This document shows positions 60,901 to 64,000 of a stretch of DNA of 64,000 nt, piece after piece. This DNA comes from Bostrychus sinensis (lineage: Eukaryota > Chordata > Actinopteri > Gobiiformes > Eleotridae): contig CM036250.1 in assembly GCA_020698575.1 (NCBI GenBank), forward strand, positions 26,239,500 to 26,303,499. The letters run 5' to 3'. A program made the position numbers and the translations under genes. Under the pieces are notes generated by a model. That model saw nothing but the letters and a program-made list of their open reading frames with translations, was not told the origin of the DNA and made no database searches. Positions within the stretch are counted from its first letter, which is position 1, and every line of letters begins with the position of its first letter.

Positions 60901-61797
60901 TCACAGAAGACAAAGTGCTTCTTGGGTAAAGATTGTTCAGTCATTGGTTTTCACTCACTGTAGATGAACGGTCTGTATTTGGCCATATCCAGCCACTAGG
61001 GGTGACAAGCCAGTGTACTCTTTGTGCCAGTCCCAAGCCTAGGATAAATGCAGAGGGTTGCATCAGGAAGGGCATCTGGCTTAGAACCAAATGAATATCA
61101 CTGCACACTAGGAGGCAGATAGTTTATTGTGGGTGACCCCAGAAGGGAAAAGTCAAAATGAGGTGTCGTTGCCCCCTTGAATGCAATAGATCCAGCTTAC
61201 CGTATTGGAAAAAGCCAACTCTAACAACCCAGTTATTTTTATTGTTTGCCACAACATGGGTTGTATGTCTTACATCTGTATAGTTGACATAGTAGCAGCT
61301 TATGTGTTATGATTTCTTATTACATACTTCGTCTGACCTTTATTTAGAAAGCAACCAGTGCTGAATAAAGTGCAACAAATAATAAAGTTGAATGCATAAT
61401 AACTTGTGAATTAATTATAATATTGAGCCAGGCATAGTTTTCTGTTCTTGAAAATGTGAATGTAAAATACTCATAGCTTTCCAGTTATTTGAATTGATTA
61501 CTTAAGAAGGAGCAGTGTTCAGGTCACTTGCCCTCAAATTATAATTTTTAATTTCTTTTCAAGCTTGTACTACTATTACTTTAGATTCAGAACACACAGA
61601 CACTTGAAAGAACTTTGTGTCTCTGTTGTATTCTAGACAATAATCTTATCAGGCCATAGTATCTTACCATAGAGAAGTATGTTGTACTGTACTGCACTGT
61701 GGTTGCCTGTTTCCCATTGTCATGCTGCTGTCTGCTGTTGTGTCTCTAGATATCAGACAGCCACTTCCACTTGGGACGACATAACCCATTCTGAAGC
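51946..61797 (+). CDS. tpd52l2: Tumor protein D54 (TPD52-like 2), first 5 coding exons; 3' part beyond the window
   Basis: Coiled-coil TPD52-family protein; human D54 marks small intracellular transport vesicles and forms homo- and heteromers. Coding exons 51946-51964 (MDPASQ), 55592-55746, 56194-56342, 57468-57527 and 61750-61797, all in phase, about 144 residues so far. Residues 7-15 (DINLNSPNK) and the next segment match D54. The coiled coil is about 45-100 (EEEAEDLRVELMK, EEINTLHQVLSAKERH). The conserved LKQNISKSWQDVQTSNAYV and KLGEWNERVTGSDL follow. The fifth exon adds 16 residues not in the usual human form. The YKKTQETLSQAG region and the C-terminus lie past base 64000. Human TPD52L2 also neighbours DNAJC5 at 20q13.33, supporting orthology. 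Confidence 0.94.
51965..55591 (+). other. tpd52l2 intron 1
   Basis: 3.6 kb, starting with a GTAATT donor. Near 52935-53010 a TTTAACCTTTATTTAGACAG...GTCCCATTGAGATACAA block resembles a common fish interspersed repeat. A 20-base A-run is at about 54181-54200. Nothing else supportable. Confidence 0.6.
57908..58053. mobile_element. Short (145 bp) Tc1-like remnant, same family as 679-1087
   Basis: Left end TTGATAAGGCATAACATTGTG; the right end CAGTGGTCATAAAGTTATGC then TTGATCAATG is its inverted counterpart. TA flanks the right side. Almost the entire interior is deleted. In tpd52l2 intron 4. Confidence 0.7.
58995..59085. repeat. Fragment of an hAT-like fish repeat
   Basis: AGGGCTGCAACAACTAATCG followed by AATAATCGATTATTG and further ATCGA words resembles one end of a common fish hAT-type element. 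The matching opposite end was not found nearby. Confidence 0.5.
60990..61165 (+). repeat. Dispersed LINE/SINE-tail family, best-preserved copy
   Basis: CCACTAGGGGTGACAAGCCA, GTGCCAGTCCCAAGCCTAGG, GGTTGCATCAGGAAGGGCAT and CACACTAGGAGGCAGATAGT, ending GACCCCAGAAGGGAAAAG. Orders the family blocks seen in the other four copies. In tpd52l2 intron 4. Confidence 0.8.
61750..61797 (+). CDS. tpd52l2: 48-nt in-frame exon of tpd52l2 (probable alternative cassette)
   Basis: Acceptor TTGTGTCTCTAG, donor GTGAGT. It starts and ends in phase 2, exactly 16 codons, so inclusion or skipping preserves frame. It encodes YQTATSTWDDITHSE between SDL and the expected downstream YKKT segment. The usual human D54 reads directly from SDL to YKKT. 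TPD52-family genes are known for small alternative exons at this region, so a cassette is likely. Confidence 0.75.
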
Positions 61798-64000
61798 GTG
61801 AGTCACCCCTTCATTTACTTTATAGAGGACTTAAGGCTTTTTCTGTTTCTTGATAGAAGCTTTTCTCACCTGTCCATGTTTACTGTTTTACGTTTGCTAC
61901 ATAGTGGGGCTGATGCTCCGTTTGTATGTGTTTAAAAAATATTTTATGAGCAGGTATTCATTTTTCTTTGTCTAGGTATTACTAACCCCTAACCTTCTAA
62001 ATGTTGTGGGTAATATGGAATTGAAAACAGACTTTGACATTTATGCTCAAATTTTTCAAGACACCCAGCGACGTTAGCTTTATACAAAATATACATAAAA
62101 TTAGGGGTAAGGGTAACAGCCGCAAGCTTGTCAAAATATATATTTTAGTAATACCTGGCAATTGATCATGGCTGGCATTAAAAAGTATCAAAAGTCTTAA
62201 ATTGTACCTAGAAACTTGTGGTACCCTGCTCTTAGAATACTTTTTCCTTAGGCTACTCTCTTTTTCCTCCCAGCCATATCGAAACAACATCATGCACTGT
62301 GAATGTCACAATTGCAGAACCCACTTAGAGCAAAATACAGAATATGAACAAGCAGCCTTTTACATTTATTTTAATTTTGTATCTTTTCAACTTTAAAGGT
62401 TTTATTTTTTTTCCCTGACAGACCCAGCTTCTTTAAATATTAAACCAGTACAAGCTCATTAGTAGCTCTTGAGAGTTTACTGGACAGCTTATGGGGATTG
62501 AGACACCAGCTTGTAGTTTAATTATTCATTGGCACAGTCTTACCTCCTCTTACAAAACACTAACATGTCAGAGTCTTTACAGTTTGCTTTGTCAAGAGCT
62601 GGGTAACATTGATAAACTTGGTATTTATAATGTACATCAAGAAAACTTGGAGATGTTCTCTGGCATATTTCTCCACCATAGCATTTTTAGGTTTAAACTT
62701 TAACCTACACTGAGCCCACCACATCTTATCTTGTTTTTACTGAACATGTGGAGAAGGAAGATCTGTGTGATGAGTTTCTGAGCAGATGTCCTTCAGACAC
62801 AGGCTTCTGTGTACTGTATGTCTAAAAACTGTATGTTGTTCATTGCTGCACTTGTTGCCAACAGTATTCAGATGTTGTGGATGTGATTGTTTAATTAAGG
62901 TGTCTTATTGGGTATGGGCCTTAGAGACGAGTGGTCTATATTCTCCTTTTCTGTGCAGTACCCAGTTCTGCTCATGCTTATGTTACTTCATGTTTATCTT
63001 TTAACAATAACAATTTACAAGTTTTGTTAAATGTGCCTGGAGCCGCCATAAATAAAAAGCCCTTTAGATGTTGGTAACAGCTTGTAATGCCATGTTGCTT
63101 AAATGGGATTGGACCACACATTAAATGCTACTCTGTGTATTTTGCTATTATAAAATTTAACATACCGTATTTTCCGCACTATAAGGCGCACCTAAAAGCC
63201 TTTAATTTTCTCAAAAACCGACAGTGCGCCTTATAATCCGATGCGCCTTATATATGGATCAATGTTGGTTAATTATGGCTACCGTATTCAGGGGGCGTCG
63301 CCGAAGTGACAGCGGTAAAAACGGTAAAGGGGAATTCCAGTCCCAGCTGTTCATGTGTGCCATAGGCGTGTTTATGGATCCTGCCACAAAAGAACAAGGA
63401 GGCGCGGCCTTTGCTCCATCTCAGTAGAAGAGTTGTGACATTGAGGGGACAGAAAACTGAGCGCTTGAACGCTGTTCATGTAGCTTTGAACTGTGACAAA
63501 TGGAGTTGGAAATACATTGTTTTCAACGAGGGAGTTGTAAGAACGCTGGTTTGTATTCTATTAATAAAGTTTAACTGACTGATATAGCTGACAGTTTTAT
63601 TGACATTCCCTTTAGCGCAGCGCCATCTAGTGGATGCGCCTTATAATGCGGTGCGCCCTATATATGAAAACTGTTTTAAAATAAGCCATTCATTGAAGGT
63701 GAGCCTTATAATCCGATGCGCCTTATAGTGCGAAAAATACGGTATTTTGTTGAAAATACTCTATTGTTTTGTACCAATATCACATGTCACAGTGATTATA
63801 CTGTATGTTTGGTAATTTGCTGCTTCTACCATTGGTCTCCTTTGAAAATCTGTACTAAAATCTCAAAGCTGCCTTTGGGTGCTTGACTCTAAATATGTTT
63901 TGGTGTGGCCACTAACACTGGTAATGGTTTTAACTATATTCATCTAACTTTTACTTTTCCCTCTTCTTTTGCCTCTGTCCTGTGTTGTTTGTCTATCACA
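61798..64000 (+). other. tpd52l2 intron 5, open at the window end
   Basis: Contains the inverted-repeat element at 63165-63742. The final bases form a pyrimidine-rich tract (TTGTTTGTCTATCACA), the normal context just before a 3' splice site. The next exon may begin within a base or two of 64001. No other feature seen. Confidence 0.5.
63165..63742. mobile_element. 578-bp inverted-repeat element with CCGTATTTTCCG tips
   Basis: Left tip CCGTATTTTCCGCACTATAA; right tip reverse-complemented CCGTATTTTTCGCACTATAA, one mismatch. Both sides are flanked by TA (63163-63164, 63743-63744). Internal tandem GCGCCTTATA words repeat near both ends. This is a widespread fish element type. A short open frame inside (63224-63427) is not transposase-like. 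Confidence 0.85.

Noticed and set aside
1..64000. CRISPR arrays, bacterial operons, prophage, tRNA or rRNA genes
   Set aside because: None seen; gene structure and repeats are those of a vertebrate nuclear genome.

Overview
The window is vertebrate nuclear DNA, almost certainly from a teleost fish. It holds multi-exon genes with GT-AG introns of 0.1 to 17 kb, AT-rich spacers, microsatellites and many Tc1- and hAT-type transposon remnants of fish type. There are no bacterial-style operons, CRISPR arrays or phage genes.

Layout: (1) 0.2-4.9 kb, minus strand: complete klhl10, a BTB-BACK-Kelch Cullin-3 adaptor, 5 coding exons, 574 aa. (2) 7.6-11.6 kb, minus strand: complete rprd1b (CREPT), an RNA polymerase II CTD-binding protein, 7 exons, 328 aa. 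(3) 14.2-37.4 kb, plus strand: dnajc5 (cysteine string protein). A probable non-coding first exon near 14.48 kb is followed by a 17-kb intron filled with mobile elements, four coding exons (195 aa) and a 3.7-kb 3' UTR. (4) 39.3-50.1 kb, plus strand: a MuRF-class TRIM ubiquitin ligase (probable trim101/MuRF4 type). It has 11 coding exons and an inferred 782 aa: RING, B-box, coiled coil and COS box, then a long acidic tail and a hydrophobic C-terminal segment. (5) 51.7 kb to the window end, plus strand: the first five coding exons of tpd52l2 (tumor protein D54). The rest lies beyond base 64000.

The order dnajc5 - MuRF TRIM - tpd52l2 is the main biological point. Human 20q13.33 has DNAJC5 beside TPD52L2 without a TRIM gene between them. 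The related human loci DNAJC5B/TRIM55 (8q13) and DNAJC5G/TRIM54 (2p23) do pair a cysteine-string gene with a MuRF gene. This window therefore looks like a fourth paralogon member that kept its MuRF gene. That gene differs from the mammalian MuRFs I know in having a very long acidic tail and one or two possible membrane-anchoring C-termini.

Mobile DNA: a full-length but broken Tc1-like transposon interrupted by a LINE fragment; two internally deleted copies of another Tc1-like family; three hAT-type non-autonomous elements with 8-bp target duplications that can be read directly; several further inverted-repeat elements, one of them inside the dnajc5 3' UTR; and five copies of one dispersed LINE/SINE-tail family. 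A perfect 46-bp palindrome lies in intron 1 of the TRIM gene.

All exon boundaries were derived by hand from splice motifs, reading phase and remembered family sequence. There is no transcript evidence here. UTR limits and the orthology of the TRIM gene are inference.
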